A stretch of DNA of 64,000 nucleotides from Stutzerimonas balearica DSM 6083 (GCF_000818015.1 NZ_CP007511.1:496001-560000), one strand, 5' to 3'; shown: positions 29,998 to 40,265, counted from the stretch's first letter. Notes: a model not told the origin generated them from the sequence alone. Program-made: numbers and translations.

Positions 29998-31131
29998 TCA
30001 TTCCGCCTCTCTTCGACGTGCGCGTCGCTGGCCACGGGTGCGCCAGAACAGCGCCGCCAGGGCGAGGAAGGCCAGGCTCCAGCTGCCGGCGGCGAAGGCC
30101 AAGGCAGCAGGCGAGGCCGGAGCCAGCAGACGGATCAGCGCCGCCAGGCTGATGCACAGCGCGAACGGGTAGATCCACGGGCGGGCGTTGGCGTCGCGGA
30201 AGCGCTGGGTCAGCCAGGTGCGCGCCATCACGCTGAAGCTCAGTGTGCCGAGCGCCCCGACGGTGAGCGCGTGGAGCAGCGGCGTCGGCGGCTCGTGGCC
30301 GGCGCTCAAAGGCGCACCGAGCAGCAGCAGGCCAAGTGCCAGCCAGGCATAGCCGAGCAGCGGTGCCAGCAGGTCATTGCGCGTGCGGCAGTGCCAGGGC
30401 TGCCAGCGCACTAGGCGAATCGCGCTCAGCAGGGCGCTGGCGCAGAGCAGACCGCCGGCCACCCGCTGCGGCAGTGGCCAGGGGCTGAAGGCAAGCAGCA
30501 GCGCGCCGGCAAGCAGCAGCAGAACGGCACCCTCCAGCTGCGGCTGCACGCGCGCCTCCAGGCGCCGACCCTGGCTCTGCGCGTGCCCGGCGAGCGCCGG
30601 TGCGATGATGCGCCCACCCATGAAGAACAACAGCCCGGCAAACAGCAGCAGCGCGGCGAGACGCAGGTTCGCCGGTAGCTGTACAAGGTGGAACCAGGCC
30701 ATGACGGCACTGAGCAGCGCGAGCCCGGCGACGGTCGGCGCGACCATCTGGTTGCGCCACTTCTTCGCGGCGCCGAGAAAGCGTGGCACTACGCGCCAGG
30801 CCAGCCCGGCGGCGAACAACGCCGAAGCGAGCGGCCCGAGCGGGCCATCCGGCCAAAACAGGTGGCCGAGCCTGGCAAGCAGCCAGCCGGCAAGCAGCGC
30901 GGCGATCAGTGGGCGGGGTTGCGGGCCGAGCAGATAGCCGGCGACCACCGCCAGGCCATAGCCGAACAGCATCTCGCGGGCGTGGGCGGCGGGAGTGAGC
31001 AGGCCTGGCAGCGCTGGCAGCAGGCCGAGCAGGCTCAGCACCGACAGCGGCAGGATCAGCGCCGCGTGCAGCGCGGCTGCGGGAAAGAACCAGTCGCTGG
31101 CGAAGGGTTGGCGTGGTCGTGGGGGTGACAC
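29998..31131 (-). CDS. nnrS: NnrS family membrane protein
   Basis: This 377-residue protein has about 12 hydrophobic helices. NnrS hallmarks are HAREMLFGYGLAVVAGYLL, the FFMGGRIIAPALAGH segment, and HALTVGALGTLSFSVMARTWL, with conserved histidines that bind heme and copper. NnrS proteins occur in denitrifiers and nitric-oxide-stressed bacteria and protect against NO. No other denitrification gene is in the window. The start is GTG at 31131, preceded by ggaggg. It lies 68 bases downstream of argH on the same strand. Confidence 0.87.
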   Translation of the reverse strand: MSPPRPRQPFASDWFFPAAALHAALILPLSVLSLLGLLPALPGLLTPAAHAREMLFGYGLAVVAGYLLGPQPRPLIAALLAGWLLARLGHLFWPDGPLGPLASALFAAGLAWRVVPRFLGAAKKWRNQMVAPTVAGLALLSAVMAWFHLVQLPANLRLAALLLFAGLLFFMGGRIIAPALAGHAQSQGRRLEARVQPQLEGAVLLLLAGALLLAFSPWPLPQRVAGGLLCASALLSAIRLVRWQPWHCRTRNDLLAPLLGYAWLALGLLLLGAPLSAGHEPPTPLLHALTVGALGTLSFSVMARTWLTQRFRDANARPWIYPFALCISLAALIRLLAPASPAALAFAAGSWSLAFLALAALFWRTRGQRRARRREAE

Positions 31132-31199
31132 GCTGAGCCCTCCGCGCAGCGATGCGCTCGATCTGGCTGCTGCGCCCCGGAGCGCGCAGCAGTCACGGT

Positions 31200-32600
31200 T
31201 CAGACGGTACGGCTGGCCAGCAGCTCGCGACCGCGCGCCACGGCGGCGCGCACCTGCGCCGGGGCGGTGCCGCCGATGTGATCGCGGGCGTTCACCGAGC
31301 CTTCCAGGGTCAGTACGGCAAACACGTCGTCACCGATCTGGTCGCTGAACTGGCGCAGCTCGTCGAGGCTCATCTCGGCCAGGTCCTTGCCGGTCTCTAC
31401 GCCGTACTTCACCGCATGGCCGACGATCTCGTGGCAGTCGCGGAAGGGCAGGCCCTTGCGTACCAGGTAGTCGGCCAGGTCGGTGGCGGTGGAGAAACCG
31501 CGCAGCGCCGCCTCACGCATGATCTCGCGCTTGGGCTTGATCGCCGGAACCATGTCGGCAAAGGCGCGCAGCGAGTCACGCAGGGTGTCGGCAGCGTCGA
31601 ACAGCGGCTCCTTGTCTTCCTGGTTGTCCTTGTTGTAGGCCAGCGGCTGGCCCTTCATCAGCACCAGCAGGCCGCTCAGGGCGCCGAATACGCGGCCGGT
31701 CTTGCCGCGGACCAACTCGGGCACGTCGGGGTTCTTCTTCTGCGGCATGATGGAAGAGCCGGTGCAGAAGCGGTCCGGCAGGTCGATGAACTGGAACTGC
31801 GCGCTGGTCCAGAGCACCAGCTCTTCGGAGAAGCGCGACAGGTGCGTCATCGCCAGCGAGGCGGCGGCGCAGAATTCGATGGCGAAGTCGCGATCGGAGA
31901 CGCCGTCCAGCGAGTTGCCGGAAATCGCTTCGAAACCCAGCAGCTCGCAGGTGATTTCCCGCTGGATCGGGTAGGTGGTGCCGGCCAGTGCGGCCGAGCC
32001 CAGCGGCATGCGGTTGGTGCGCTTGCGGCAGTCGACCAGGCGCTCGTAGTCGCGGCTGAGCATCTCGAACCAGGCCAGCAGGTGATGGCCGAAGGTCACC
32101 GGCTGGGCGGTCTGCAGGTGGGTGAAGCCGGGCATGATGGTGTCGGCTTCGGCTTCGGCAAGACCCAGCAGGCCCTGCTGCAGGCGGGTGATTTCGGCGA
32201 GGATGGTGTCGATTTCGTCGCGCAGCCACAGGCGAATGTCGGTGGCTACCTGGTCGTTGCGGCTGCGTCCGGTGTGCAGCTTCTTGCCGGTCACGCCGAT
32301 GCGGTCGGTCAGGCGCGCCTCGATGTTCATGTGCACGTCTTCCAGGTCGACGCGCCAGTCAAAGGTTCCGGCCTCGATCTCGGCCTGGATGTCCTTCAGG
32401 TTGGCGATGATCTGGTCGCGCTCATCCGCGCTCAGCACGCCGGCCTTTTCCAGCATCGTGGCGTGGGCGATGGAGCCCATGATGTCGTGGCGGTAGAGGC
32501 GCTTGTCGAACTCGACGGAGGCGGTGAAACGGGCGACGAAGGCGTCGACGGGCTCGCTGAAACGGCCGCCCCAGGACTGGTTGGTCTTGTCGGTGCTCAT
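31200..32600 (-). CDS. argH: Argininosuccinate lyase
   Basis: This 466-residue member of the fumarase/aspartase superfamily splits argininosuccinate to arginine and fumarate. The signature loop [15 protein letters not shown] near residue 285 contains the catalytic serine. [12 protein letters not shown] near 110-125 and the [13 protein letters not shown] catalytic histidine region are also present. The start [22 protein letters not shown] is the conserved one; a much longer in-frame reading upstream has no similarity. It is divergent from algZ, the standard Pseudomonas arrangement. Confidence 0.97.
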   Translation of the reverse strand: MSTDKTNQSWGGRFSEPVDAFVARFTASVEFDKRLYRHDIMGSIAHATMLEKAGVLSADERDQIIANLKDIQAEIEAGTFDWRVDLEDVHMNIEARLTDRIGVTGKKLHTGRSRNDQVATDIRLWLRDEIDTILAEITRLQQGLLGLAEAEADTIMPGFTHLQTAQPVTFGHHLLAWFEMLSRDYERLVDCRKRTNRMPLGSAALAGTTYPIQREITCELLGFEAISGNSLDGVSDRDFAIEFCAAASLAMTHLSRFSEELVLWTSAQFQFIDLPDRFCTGSSIMPQKKNPDVPELVRGKTGRVFGALSGLLVLMKGQPLAYNKDNQEDKEPLFDAADTLRDSLRAFADMVPAIKPKREIMREAALRGFSTATDLADYLVRKGLPFRDCHEIVGHAVKYGVETGKDLAEMSLDELRQFSDQIGDDVFAVLTLEGSVNARDHIGGTAPAQVRAAVARGRELLASRTV

Positions 32601-32796
32601 GAATGCGCTCGCTGAAAATCCGAAGCAGAAGGAGAGGCCGGCGATGATAGCAGGGTTGCCGCCGCCGACGGTTGTGCGCTGCCCGGCTGCACGAGGGTGA
32701 GCTGGCTGGCAAAACGACCGTCCGGCATGCGCCATGCCTTGCCGCCGGGGCAGGCGCTGCGGAAACTCACAGGCCAAGTCAGCCAGGGGCGTGTCC

Positions 32797-33855
32797 GTGA
32801 GCAAGCAAGCCGTCTCAGATGAATTCTTCGTTCCCGAACTGTGCCAGGCCGAGGCGCTGCTGAGCCTGATACTGCTGGCCGAACTGCTGGTTCTGGTGCT
32901 GGTTCTGGCCGAGCCGATGATGGCGGGCTTCGACTGGATGCGCCTGGCGCTGACCTCGCTGTTCGTGCAGTGGATCGTGCTGCTTTCGGCCGGCACCGTC
33001 TGCCTGCTGCGACCGATGCTGGCGCGCCTGCGTCCAGCGCTGGCCGGAGGTGTGTGCTGTGCGGTGGTGGTCGGCCTGACCCTGGCCTGCACGGCGGTGG
33101 CCGACATCTACCAGCTGGCCGGCCCGCTCGCGCGCAGTGGCGAGGTCAACCTCTACCTGCGTCACGCGCTGATCGGCCTGATCATGTCCGGCCTGCTGCT
33201 GCGCTATTTCTACCTGCACAGCCAGTGGCGCCGTCAGGAGCAGGCCGAGCTGCGCTCGCGCATCGAGTCGCTGCAGGCGCGGATCCGTCCGCATTTCCTG
33301 TTCAACAGCCTCAACAGCATCGCCAGCCTGGTCGTGGTCGATCCGGCCAGGGCCGAGCAAGCCGTGCTGGACCTTTCCGACCTGTTTCGCGCCAGCCTGG
33401 CGCGGCCGGGCACGCTGGTGCCCTGGCGCGAGGAACTTGAGCTGTCCAGGCGCTATCTCTCCATAGAGCAGTATCGTTTCGGTGAGCGCCTGCAGGTCGA
33501 CTGGCAGGTCAGCGATGTCCCGGACGATCTGCCGATTCCGCAGCTGACGCTGCAGCCGCTGCTGGAAAATGCCGTCGTGTACGGTATCCAGCCGCGGATC
33601 GAGGGGGGATGGGTGAGTGTGGTCGCCCGTTATGCCGATGGCGTGTTCCAGCTCGAGGTGAGCAACCCGTTCGAAGGCGGCGCTCTGGCGCAGGCAACCC
33701 GCGGGACGCAGCAGGGATTGCACAACATCGAGGCACGATTAGCGGCACTTTTCGGACCGGCAGCGAGTCTCAGCGTGGAGCGCCGTGATGGCCGCCACTA
33801 CACCTGTCTACGCTATCCATGTGCGAGACAAAAGCAGGAAGCCAGAACTCTATGA
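32797..33855 (+). CDS. algZ: Membrane sensor histidine kinase AlgZ/FimS
   Basis: The protein has about 352 residues: four to five N-terminal helices ([21 protein letters not shown] onward) and a LytS/YehU-type kinase domain. The H-box is [16 protein letters not shown]. The ATPase region has [15 protein letters not shown] and a [15 protein letters not shown]-box. AlgZ (FimS) acts with AlgR on alginate, twitching and virulence genes. The start is uncertain: GTG 32797 with caggggcg upstream is chosen, and starts at 32791 or 32734 remain possible. The stop overlaps the algR ATG by four bases. Confidence 0.9.
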   Translation: MSKQAVSDEFFVPELCQAEALLSLILLAELLVLVLVLAEPMMAGFDWMRLALTSLFVQWIVLLSAGTVCLLRPMLARLRPALAGGVCCAVVVGLTLACTAVADIYQLAGPLARSGEVNLYLRHALIGLIMSGLLLRYFYLHSQWRRQEQAELRSRIESLQARIRPHFLFNSLNSIASLVVVDPARAEQAVLDLSDLFRASLARPGTLVPWREELELSRRYLSIEQYRFGERLQVDWQVSDVPDDLPIPQLTLQPLLENAVVYGIQPRIEGGWVSVVARYADGVFQLEVSNPFEGGALAQATRGTQQGLHNIEARLAALFGPAASLSVERRDGRHYTCLRYPCARQKQEARTL

Positions 33856-34598
33856 ATGTGCTGATTGTCGATGACGAACCCCTGGCTCGCGAGCGCCTCA
33901 GCCGTCTGGTGGCTGACGTCGAGGGCTATCGTGTCCTCGAACCTGCCGCCAGCAATGGTGAAGAAGCCCTTGCGATGATCGAAGAACTGCGTCCGGACGT
34001 GGTGCTGCTGGATATCCGCATGCCCGGCCTGGACGGTCTGCAGGTCGCTGCCAGGCTCTGCGAGATGGATGCGCCTCCGGCCGTGATCTTTTGCACCGCG
34101 CACGACGAATTCGCGCTGGATGCCTTCCAGGTCAGTGCCGTCGGCTACCTGGTCAAACCGGTACGGCCGGAACACCTGGCCGAAGCCCTGAAGAAGGCCG
34201 AGCGGCCCAACCGTGTGCAGCTGGCGGCGCTGACACGCCCGGCGGCGGTGTCCGGCACCGGGCCGCGTTCGCATATCAGCGCGCGGACCCGCAAGGGGAT
34301 CGAGCTGGTGCCGCTGGACAAGGTGATCTACTTCATCGCCGACCACAAATACGTGACGCTGCGCCACGAGGGCGGCGAGGTGCTGCTCGACGAGCCGCTC
34401 AAGTCGCTGGAAGACGAGTTCGGTGAGCGCTTCGTGCGCATCCACCGCAACGCGCTGGTCTATCGCGACCGAATCGAGCGCCTGCAGAGGACGCCGCTGG
34501 GGCACTTCCAGCTGTTCCTCAAGGGGCTGGACAACGAGGCGCTGACGGTCAGCCGCCGGCACGTCGCGGGCGTTCGGAAGCTGATGCAGGTGCTGTAA
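33852..34598 (+). CDS. algR: LytTR response regulator AlgR
   Basis: The protein has 248 residues, exactly the length of P. aeruginosa AlgR and nearly identical in parts. The receiver domain (1-120) has the acidic pair in VDDEP, phospho-acceptor Asp54 in LLDIRMPG, the TAHDEFALDAF segment and a lysine in YLVKP. The LytTR DNA-binding domain (about 140-245) includes YFIADHKYVTLRHEGGE and RIHRNALV. It controls alginate, type IV pili, rhamnolipid and other genes. It overlaps algZ by four bases. An 8-bp hairpin (34614-34633) follows the stop. Confidence 0.97.
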   Translation: MNVLIVDDEPLARERLSRLVADVEGYRVLEPAASNGEEALAMIEELRPDVVLLDIRMPGLDGLQVAARLCEMDAPPAVIFCTAHDEFALDAFQVSAVGYLVKPVRPEHLAEALKKAERPNRVQLAALTRPAAVSGTGPRSHISARTRKGIELVPLDKVIYFIADHKYVTLRHEGGEVLLDEPLKSLEDEFGERFVRIHRNALVYRDRIERLQRTPLGHFQLFLKGLDNEALTVSRRHVAGVRKLMQVL

Positions 34599-34708
34599 GC
34601 GCCGGCCGGGCGGTCGCCGCGCCTGCGGCGACGCGGCCCGCGCGCAGGCCTGAAGCCTGAGGCCTGGCCTGTTATCATCGCGCCAGTTCATCGCTTCCGG
34701 AATTGCTC

Positions 34709-35647
34709 ATGTCTCGCGAAATCCGCATTGCTACCCGCAAGAGTGCCCTGGCCCTGTGGCAGGCCGAATATGTCAAGGCGCGCCTGGAAAGTGCCCACCC
34801 GGGCCTGAAGGTCAGTTTGGTGCCCATGGTCAGTCGCGGCGACAAGCTGCTCGACGCGCCTCTGGCGAAGATTGGCGGCAAGGGTCTGTTCGTCAAGGAA
34901 CTGGAGACCGCGCTCCTGGAAAACGAGGCAGACATCGCCGTGCACTCGATGAAAGACGTGCCGATGGAGTTTCCCGAAGGGCTCGGGCTTTATTGCATCT
35001 GCGAGCGCGAAGACCCGCGCGATGCCTTCGTTTCCAACCACCATGACAGCCTCGATACACTGCCGGCCGGCAGCGTGGTCGGCACCTCCAGCCTGCGGCG
35101 CCAGGCGCAGCTGCTGGCGCGGCGCCCCGATCTGAAGATCCAGTTCCTGCGCGGCAACGTGAACACGCGCCTGGCCAAGCTCGACGCTGGCGAGTACGAC
35201 GCCATCATTCTTGCCGCCGCCGGGCTGATCCGCCTCGGCTTCGGCGAGCGCATTCGCGCCTCGATCGGGGTCGATGAAAGCCTGCCGGCCGGCGGGCAGG
35301 GGGCCGTCGGTATCGAATGCCGGACCGCCGACAGCGAGCTGCACGCACTGCTTGCTTGTCTCAATCACGACGCCACCGCCGTGCGCGTCAAGGCCGAACG
35401 GGCGCTCAACCATCGCCTGAATGGCGGCTGCCAGGTGCCGATCGCCTGCTACGCGGTGCTCGAAGGTGAGCAGCTCTGGCTGCGCGGCCTGGTCGGCCAG
35501 CCCGATGGTACCCAACTGCTGCGCGCCGAAGGCCGCGCACCGGCCACAGAGGCTGAAACACTGGGCGTGCAGGTCGCCGAAGCGCTGCTGGCGCAAGGTG
35601 CCGAGCAGATTCTCAAGGCGGTATACGGCGAGGCAGGGCACGCGTGA
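34709..35647 (+). CDS. hemC: Porphobilinogen deaminase (hydroxymethylbilane synthase)
   Basis: This 312-residue enzyme joins four porphobilinogens to hydroxymethylbilane in heme synthesis. The dipyrromethane cofactor cysteine is Cys241 in [10 protein letters not shown]. Catalytic and substrate-binding segments include [18 protein letters not shown] and RGNVNTRL. The start is ATG 34709; a TTG two codons earlier is less likely. A weak promoter may lie just upstream, with TATCAT ending near 34679. The stop overlaps hemD by four bases. Confidence 0.96.
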   Translation: MSREIRIATRKSALALWQAEYVKARLESAHPGLKVSLVPMVSRGDKLLDAPLAKIGGKGLFVKELETALLENEADIAVHSMKDVPMEFPEGLGLYCICEREDPRDAFVSNHHDSLDTLPAGSVVGTSSLRRQAQLLARRPDLKIQFLRGNVNTRLAKLDAGEYDAIILAAAGLIRLGFGERIRASIGVDESLPAGGQGAVGIECRTADSELHALLACLNHDATAVRVKAERALNHRLNGGCQVPIACYAVLEGEQLWLRGLVGQPDGTQLLRAEGRAPATEAETLGVQVAEALLAQGAEQILKAVYGEAGHA

Positions 35648-36414
35648 ACGGCTGGCGCCTGCTGCTGACTCGGCCTGCAGAGGAGTGCGAGGCGCTGGCC
35701 GCCGCGCTGGCCGAGCAGGAGGTGCAGAGCGCCAGTCTGCCATTGCTGGCGATCGAGCCGCTGGCCGAGACCGCCGAGCAGCGCGCCACCATCCTTGAAC
35801 TCGATCGCTACAGCGCGGTGGTCGTTGTCAGCAAGCCGGCGGCACGCCTGGGGCTGCGACTGGTCGACCGCTACTGGCCGCAGCCACCTTTCGGTCAGCC
35901 GTGGTTCAGCGTCGGTGCCGCGACCGGAGCGATCCTGCAGGACTATGGGCTCGAGGTGACCTGGCCCGAGCAGGGCGATGATAGCGAGGCGCTGCTCGCC
36001 GTGCCGCGCCTTGCCGAGGCGCTGAGCAAGCCGGACCCCAAAGTACTGATCCTGCGTGGCGAGGGCGGCCGCGAGTTCTTCGCCGAAACCCTGCGCAGCC
36101 GCGGCGTGCAGGTCGATATTCTCGAACTCTATCGTCGCCAGCGTCCCGATTATCCGCCCGGTACGCTGCTGCAGGTTGTTCGTTTGCAGCACCTCAATGG
36201 CCTGGTCATCAGCAGTGGCCAGGGGCTCGAAGCATTGCGCGCGCTTGCCGCCGAAGCCTGGGCGCAGCTGCGTGAACTACCCTTGTTCGTACCCAGCCCG
36301 CGAGTCGCGCAGATGGCGCGTCAGCTCGGGGCCGAGCGGGTGGTGGACTGCCGTGGCGCCGGCACCACGGCGCTGCTGGCAGCGCTGCGCGAAACTCCTA
36401 TACCCGTCTCCTGA
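35644..36414 (+). CDS. hemD: Uroporphyrinogen-III synthase
   Basis: The 256-residue two-domain enzyme cyclises and inverts ring D of hydroxymethylbilane. The family is poorly conserved in sequence; recognisable points are [19 protein letters not shown] at the start, [31 protein letters not shown] and [12 protein letters not shown]. It uses a GTG start that overlaps the hemC TGA by four bases (GTGA), so it is translationally coupled. hemX follows after 15 bases. Confidence 0.93.
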   Translation: MNGWRLLLTRPAEECEALAAALAEQEVQSASLPLLAIEPLAETAEQRATILELDRYSAVVVVSKPAARLGLRLVDRYWPQPPFGQPWFSVGAATGAILQDYGLEVTWPEQGDDSEALLAVPRLAEALSKPDPKVLILRGEGGREFFAETLRSRGVQVDILELYRRQRPDYPPGTLLQVVRLQHLNGLVISSGQGLEALRALAAEAWAQLRELPLFVPSPRVAQMARQLGAERVVDCRGAGTTALLAALRETPIPVS

Positions 36415-36429
36415 AACAAGGATCGAATT

Positions 36430-37623
36430 GTGAGCGAAGCAGATTCCAACAAGAAAGAAGCGCCGCAGACGCCGGTCGGCAAGGCGCAGCCAGCCACCGA
36501 TAGCGCACCGGCTGGCACGGCAAAGCCCGCCGCAGCAAAGCCTGCGACAAAGCCGGGCAAAGGGCTTGCAGCCCTGGCGCTGGCGGTCGGCTTGGGTGGG
36601 CTGTTGCTGGGTGGATACGCCTACTGGCAGCTGCAGCAGGTCGCCGAGCGGGAAAGCCGACAGGCGCAGGCGGCCCAGTCCGCGGTCGATCAGGTCGAGC
36701 GATTCGCGGAGCAGAATCGCCAGCTGGCCGAGCGGCTCGGGCGGTTGGAGCAGCTGCCGAGCGCCGAGGAATTCGACGAACGCCGCCGGCTGCTGGCTGC
36801 GCTGCAGAGCGATCAGCAGCGGCTCTCCGATCGTGTCGAGCAGGTGCTCGGCGCCAGCCGCGAGGAGTGGCGCCTGGCCGAGGCCGAGCACCTGCTGCGC
36901 ATGGCGATGCTGCAGCTGTCGGCGATGCAGGACGTCAAGAGCGCCGAAATGCTGGTGCATGAGGCGGACCTGATCCTGCAGAAGCAGGACGACCCACGCG
37001 CCTACGCGACCCGGCAGAAGCTGCTCGAGGGGTTGGAAGCCTTGCGTAGCCTGCCGCAGCTGGATCGCACCGGGCTGTTCCTGCAGCTTGGCGCCCTGCG
37101 CGGGCAAACGGCTCGACTGGATGCCCTGGCCCCCGAATTCGCGGTGGGCGAGGCGGCCACCGCCGACAGCTCGCGTAGCCAGTGGCAGCGCTGGACCGAT
37201 GAGCTGAGCCGCTATATCCGGGTCGATCTCGACTCCGAAACCGAGGTGCGTCCGCTGCTGGCCGGGCAAAGCCTGGCGCAGGTGCGCCTCGCCCTGTCGC
37301 TGGCGATCGAGCAGGCGCAGTGGGCGGTACTCAACGGCAACAGCGAGGTCTACCGGCAATCGCTGGCACAGGCGCAGGAGATGCTTGCCGGCTATTTCAG
37401 CGAGGACAACGGCCAGGCCAGCGGTTTGCGGCGACGCCTTGGCGAGCTCGCCGGCCAGCCGGTCGAGGTGTCGTTGCCCGATCTTGCGCCGGCGCTCGAG
37501 GCCCTTCAGCGCTACGTGGAAAAGCGTCAGCGAGCGGATGAGGCGCAGCCTGGCCAGCAGCCGGTCGAGCCGGCGCCCGAGGCGCCGCAGGAATCGAGCG
37601 AGCCGGAGGAGCAGCCTGCATGA
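36430..37623 (+). CDS. hemX: HemX-like membrane-anchored heme-operon protein
   Basis: The 397-residue protein has a Lys/Pro/Ala-rich cytoplasmic N-terminus (1-44), one membrane helix (about 45-67) and a long periplasmic coiled-coil/helical domain rich in Gln and Glu. It is often annotated as uroporphyrinogen-III methyltransferase but contains no methyltransferase motif; it belongs to the HemX family of unknown biochemical role. The GTG start at 36430 follows aagga. The stop overlaps hemY by four bases. The acidic-proline C-terminal tail varies between strains. Confidence 0.88.
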   Translation: MSEADSNKKEAPQTPVGKAQPATDSAPAGTAKPAAAKPATKPGKGLAALALAVGLGGLLLGGYAYWQLQQVAERESRQAQAAQSAVDQVERFAEQNRQLAERLGRLEQLPSAEEFDERRRLLAALQSDQQRLSDRVEQVLGASREEWRLAEAEHLLRMAMLQLSAMQDVKSAEMLVHEADLILQKQDDPRAYATRQKLLEGLEALRSLPQLDRTGLFLQLGALRGQTARLDALAPEFAVGEAATADSSRSQWQRWTDELSRYIRVDLDSETEVRPLLAGQSLAQVRLALSLAIEQAQWAVLNGNSEVYRQSLAQAQEMLAGYFSEDNGQASGLRRRLGELAGQPVEVSLPDLAPALEALQRYVEKRQRADEAQPGQQPVEPAPEAPQESSEPEEQPA

Positions 37624-38840
37624 AGCGCCTGGTCCTGTACGTCGTACTGTTGCTTGCGGTGGGCGGCTTTCTCGCCTGGGCGATCGCCCAGAGCCCCGGC
37701 TATGTGCTGATTACTTATGACCGTTTCCGTTACGAGTCGACCTTCTGGGTCTTCGTCGCCTTGGTCGCGGCGATCTGGCTGCTGGCGCTGCTGGTGCGTT
37801 GGCTGCTCGGCGTGCTGCAGGCCTCCGGCGCGTGGGTCAACCCCTGGTCGCGTCGGCATCGTGAACGGCGGGTGAACAAGGCGTCCCGCCTCGGGCAGCG
37901 CGAGCTGGCCGAAGGGCAGTGGGCCAAAGCGCTGGGCCACCTGAAGCTGGCCGCCGAGCATGACCGGCAGCCGCTGGTGCACTATCTCGGCGCCGCGCGC
38001 GCAGCCAATGAGTTGGGTGAACACGAGCAGAGCGACCAGTTGCTGGGCAAGGCCCGCGATTGCCAGCCGGATGCCGCGCTGGCAATCGGTCTGACGCAGG
38101 CGCAGTTGCAGATCGCTCGTCATCAATATGCCGAGGCGCGAGCCTCGCTCAGCGAATTGCAGGCCGATCATCCGCATCACCCGCAGCTGCTCACCCTGTT
38201 GCAGCAACTCTATGTGCAACTGCAGGACTGGCCGGCGCTGTGCCGCCTGCTGCCGGAGCTGCGTAAGCAGCGCGTATTGCCGCCGGCGCGACTGGACGAG
38301 CTGGAGCGCCTGGCCTGGACTGCGGCGGTCGAGCAGGCTGGTGTGGAAGAAGGGGCAGCGCCCGAGCAGGCGCGCGAAGCACTGGAGAAGCGCTGGCAGG
38401 CTATGCCTGGCGGGCTGCGCAGCGAGCCACTGGTGGTGCGTGCCTATGCCGACGGCCTTGCGCGGCTGGGGGACGAGGGCAAGGCCGAGGAAGTCCTGCT
38501 TGCAGCGCTCAAGCGCCAGTTCGACAACCGTCTGGTCGAGCGCTACGGCCTGGTTCGTGGCCGCGAGCCGGCGCGCCAATTGAGTAATGCCGAAGGCTGG
38601 CTCAAAAGTCACTCGCAGAACGCCGAACTGCTTCTCGCGCTGGGGCGCATCAGCCTGCGCAACGAACTGTGGGGCAAGGCCCGCGACTACTTCGAGGCCA
38701 GCCTGCGCATGGAGCACCGTGCCGAAACCTGCGCCGAACTCGCACGTCTGCTGACGCAGCTGGGCGACGTCGAGGGTGGCAACCGGTTCTTTCAGCAGGG
38801 CCTGGGGCTGATCGATCAGCGCCTCCCGGCGGTCCGCTGA
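37620..38840 (+). CDS. hemY: HemY TPR-containing inner-membrane protein
   Basis: The 406-residue protein has two N-terminal membrane helices (about 3-24 and 39-62) and then tetratricopeptide-like helices (QWAKALGHLKLAAEHDRQPLVHYLGAARAANELGEHEQS, and later repeats). This is the gammaproteobacterial HemY of the hemCDXY operon, unrelated to the protoporphyrinogen oxidase named HemY in Bacillus. Its role in heme synthesis is probably structural. It overlaps hemX by four bases. Confidence 0.9.
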   Translation: MKRLVLYVVLLLAVGGFLAWAIAQSPGYVLITYDRFRYESTFWVFVALVAAIWLLALLVRWLLGVLQASGAWVNPWSRRHRERRVNKASRLGQRELAEGQWAKALGHLKLAAEHDRQPLVHYLGAARAANELGEHEQSDQLLGKARDCQPDAALAIGLTQAQLQIARHQYAEARASLSELQADHPHHPQLLTLLQQLYVQLQDWPALCRLLPELRKQRVLPPARLDELERLAWTAAVEQAGVEEGAAPEQAREALEKRWQAMPGGLRSEPLVVRAYADGLARLGDEGKAEEVLLAALKRQFDNRLVERYGLVRGREPARQLSNAEGWLKSHSQNAELLLALGRISLRNELWGKARDYFEASLRMEHRAETCAELARLLTQLGDVEGGNRFFQQGLGLIDQRLPAVR

Positions 38841-38962
38841 AGTCCCCGGCGCAAGGCCCTGGCGCCGCCGAATATGACGGTGTCACGGCTTTGTGCGAGA
38901 CGACTTGTAAGGCGCTCCCGCTTTCCTCTACCGTAGCGGGCTTTCCCCGCTGCGGAGTCGCC

Positions 38963-39454
38963 ATGAACTTGGCCAGCCCACGTTCGCCCTTTGTCCTTGC
39001 CTTCCTCGCTTGCGTGCTGATGATCGCGGCGGCGCTCTATCTGGAACACGTCATGGGCTTGGCGCCCTGCCCGCTATGCATCGTGCAGCGCATCTGCGTG
39101 ATCGGTTTTGGCGTTGTCTGCCTGCTCGCGGCGATTCATGGTCCGGCTGCCACGGGGCGGCGCCTGTATGCCGGCTTCGCAGCGCTGTTCGCGCTGTTCG
39201 GCGGGGCGACGGCGATCCGCCAGATCTGGCTGCAGAGCATCCCGGCCGATGAGCTGCCGGCCTGCCTGCCGAGCCTGGAATACATGATGGAGGCGCTGCC
39301 GTTCCAGGAGATCGCCCGGCTGGTGCTGCATGGCACGGCCGAGTGCGCCGAAGTCAACTGGACGATGCTCGGCCTGAGCATTCCCGAGTGGAGCCTGCTG
39401 GGCTTCATCGCGATGCTGGCGTTCGCCGGCTGGCAACTGCTGCGCCGCGGTTGA
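38963..39454 (+). CDS. dsbB: Disulfide bond formation protein DsbB (DsbH-type)
   Basis: This 163-residue, four-helix inner-membrane protein reoxidises DsbA using quinone. Both redox pairs are present: Cys36-Cys39 in APCPLCIVQR and Cys101/Cys128 in the second periplasmic loop (LPACLPSLEYMMEALPFQE, GTAECAEVNWTMLGLSIPEW). Its position after hemCDXY corresponds to dsbH of P. aeruginosa. cggag lies upstream of the ATG. The 122-base gap from hemY allows its own promoter. Confidence 0.92.
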   Translation: MNLASPRSPFVLAFLACVLMIAAALYLEHVMGLAPCPLCIVQRICVIGFGVVCLLAAIHGPAATGRRLYAGFAALFALFGGATAIRQIWLQSIPADELPACLPSLEYMMEALPFQEIARLVLHGTAECAEVNWTMLGLSIPEWSLLGFIAMLAFAGWQLLRRG

Positions 39455-39562
39455 CCCCGCCCTTTCTCGCTCCGCTCTCGATCGAACTCTTGGCGTGCCT
39501 CGGTGGTCACTGTACGAGGTGCGCACCCTTGCGAGTCGCTACGGCCATCCGACCGACCTTGC

Positions 39563-39591
39563 TTGAAGGTTCCCGCGCGGGGGCATAGGCT
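39563..39591 (+). promoter_or_regulatory. Candidate sigma-70 promoter for algQ
   Basis: TTGAAG at 39563-39568 and TAGGCT at 39586-39591 are spaced by 17 bases. A hairpin GGGGCA/TGCCCC (39580-39596) overlaps the -10 and could be an operator. The predicted start is about 100 bases upstream of algQ. Confidence 0.4.
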
Positions 39592-39695
39592 GCCCCTGTG
39601 GTGACGGAAATCGCACCCGCCAGTCGCCCAATGTGCATGCGTGGACACGGCGCCCACGAGGGCCATAGCCAATCGATAAGGGAAGTGAGGTCAAC

Positions 39696-40163
39696 ATGCT
39701 CGAGAGCTGTCGGAATGCCCAGGAACGCTGGGGTGGTGTGCACCTGCTGATCGACCGTTGGCTGCAGGAGCGGCATGAGCTGATCAACGCCTTCGACCAG
39801 CTCCGAGTGGAGAACAGTGACGACGCACGAAAGGCATTGGTCCGGTTCTGCGAGTTGCTGCTCGATTACGTCTCGGCCGGGCACTTTGAAATCTACGAGC
39901 AGCTCATCGGAGAGGCCGAGGCTTTCGGGGATGAGCGCGGCATCGAATTGGCGCGGCAGATCTATCCGCGTATCCAGGTGATCACCGAAGTGGCGCTGGC
40001 CTTCAACGATCGCTGTGACCAGGGCGATTGTCTGAACAGCCCCGGGCTCGAAGGCGAGCTGCAACGGCTCGGCCAGCTGCTGCAAGAGCGCTTCGAGCTG
40101 GAGGATTGCCTCATCGAAGTGTTGCATAACGCGCATCAGCAGCAGCCCGTCGCCACCGCCTGA
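39696..40163 (+). CDS. algQ: Anti-sigma-70 factor AlgQ (Rsd family)
   Basis: The 155-residue all-helical protein begins [30 protein letters not shown], the Rsd/AlgQ signature that binds region 4 of sigma-70. AlgQ (AlgR2) adjusts sigma competition and affects alginate and nucleoside diphosphate kinase expression; rnk in this window is its genetic partner. gaagtgagg lies upstream of the ATG. In P. aeruginosa an FKBP gene separates algQ and algP, but here only 102 bases do. Confidence 0.94.
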   Translation: MLESCRNAQERWGGVHLLIDRWLQERHELINAFDQLRVENSDDARKALVRFCELLLDYVSAGHFEIYEQLIGEAEAFGDERGIELARQIYPRIQVITEVALAFNDRCDQGDCLNSPGLEGELQRLGQLLQERFELEDCLIEVLHNAHQQQPVATA

Positions 40164-40265
40164 GGCGCGACGACGTCAGCGGCTGGCGACCTCGAGGTCG
40201 AGCCGCTGGCAGGCCCGCTGCGGGCCGTCTAGTATGGGCGCATCGTTCGGCAAGGAGGCATCGTG

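Noticed and set aside
34614..34633. Hairpin after algR as an intrinsic terminator
   Set aside because: The 8-bp stem has no T run after it; it is mentioned only as a possible structure in the algR-hemC gap.
34688..35743. 351-codon minus-strand frame across hemC
   Set aside because: hemC is complete with its cofactor cysteine; the opposite frame has no ribosome site or homologous motif.
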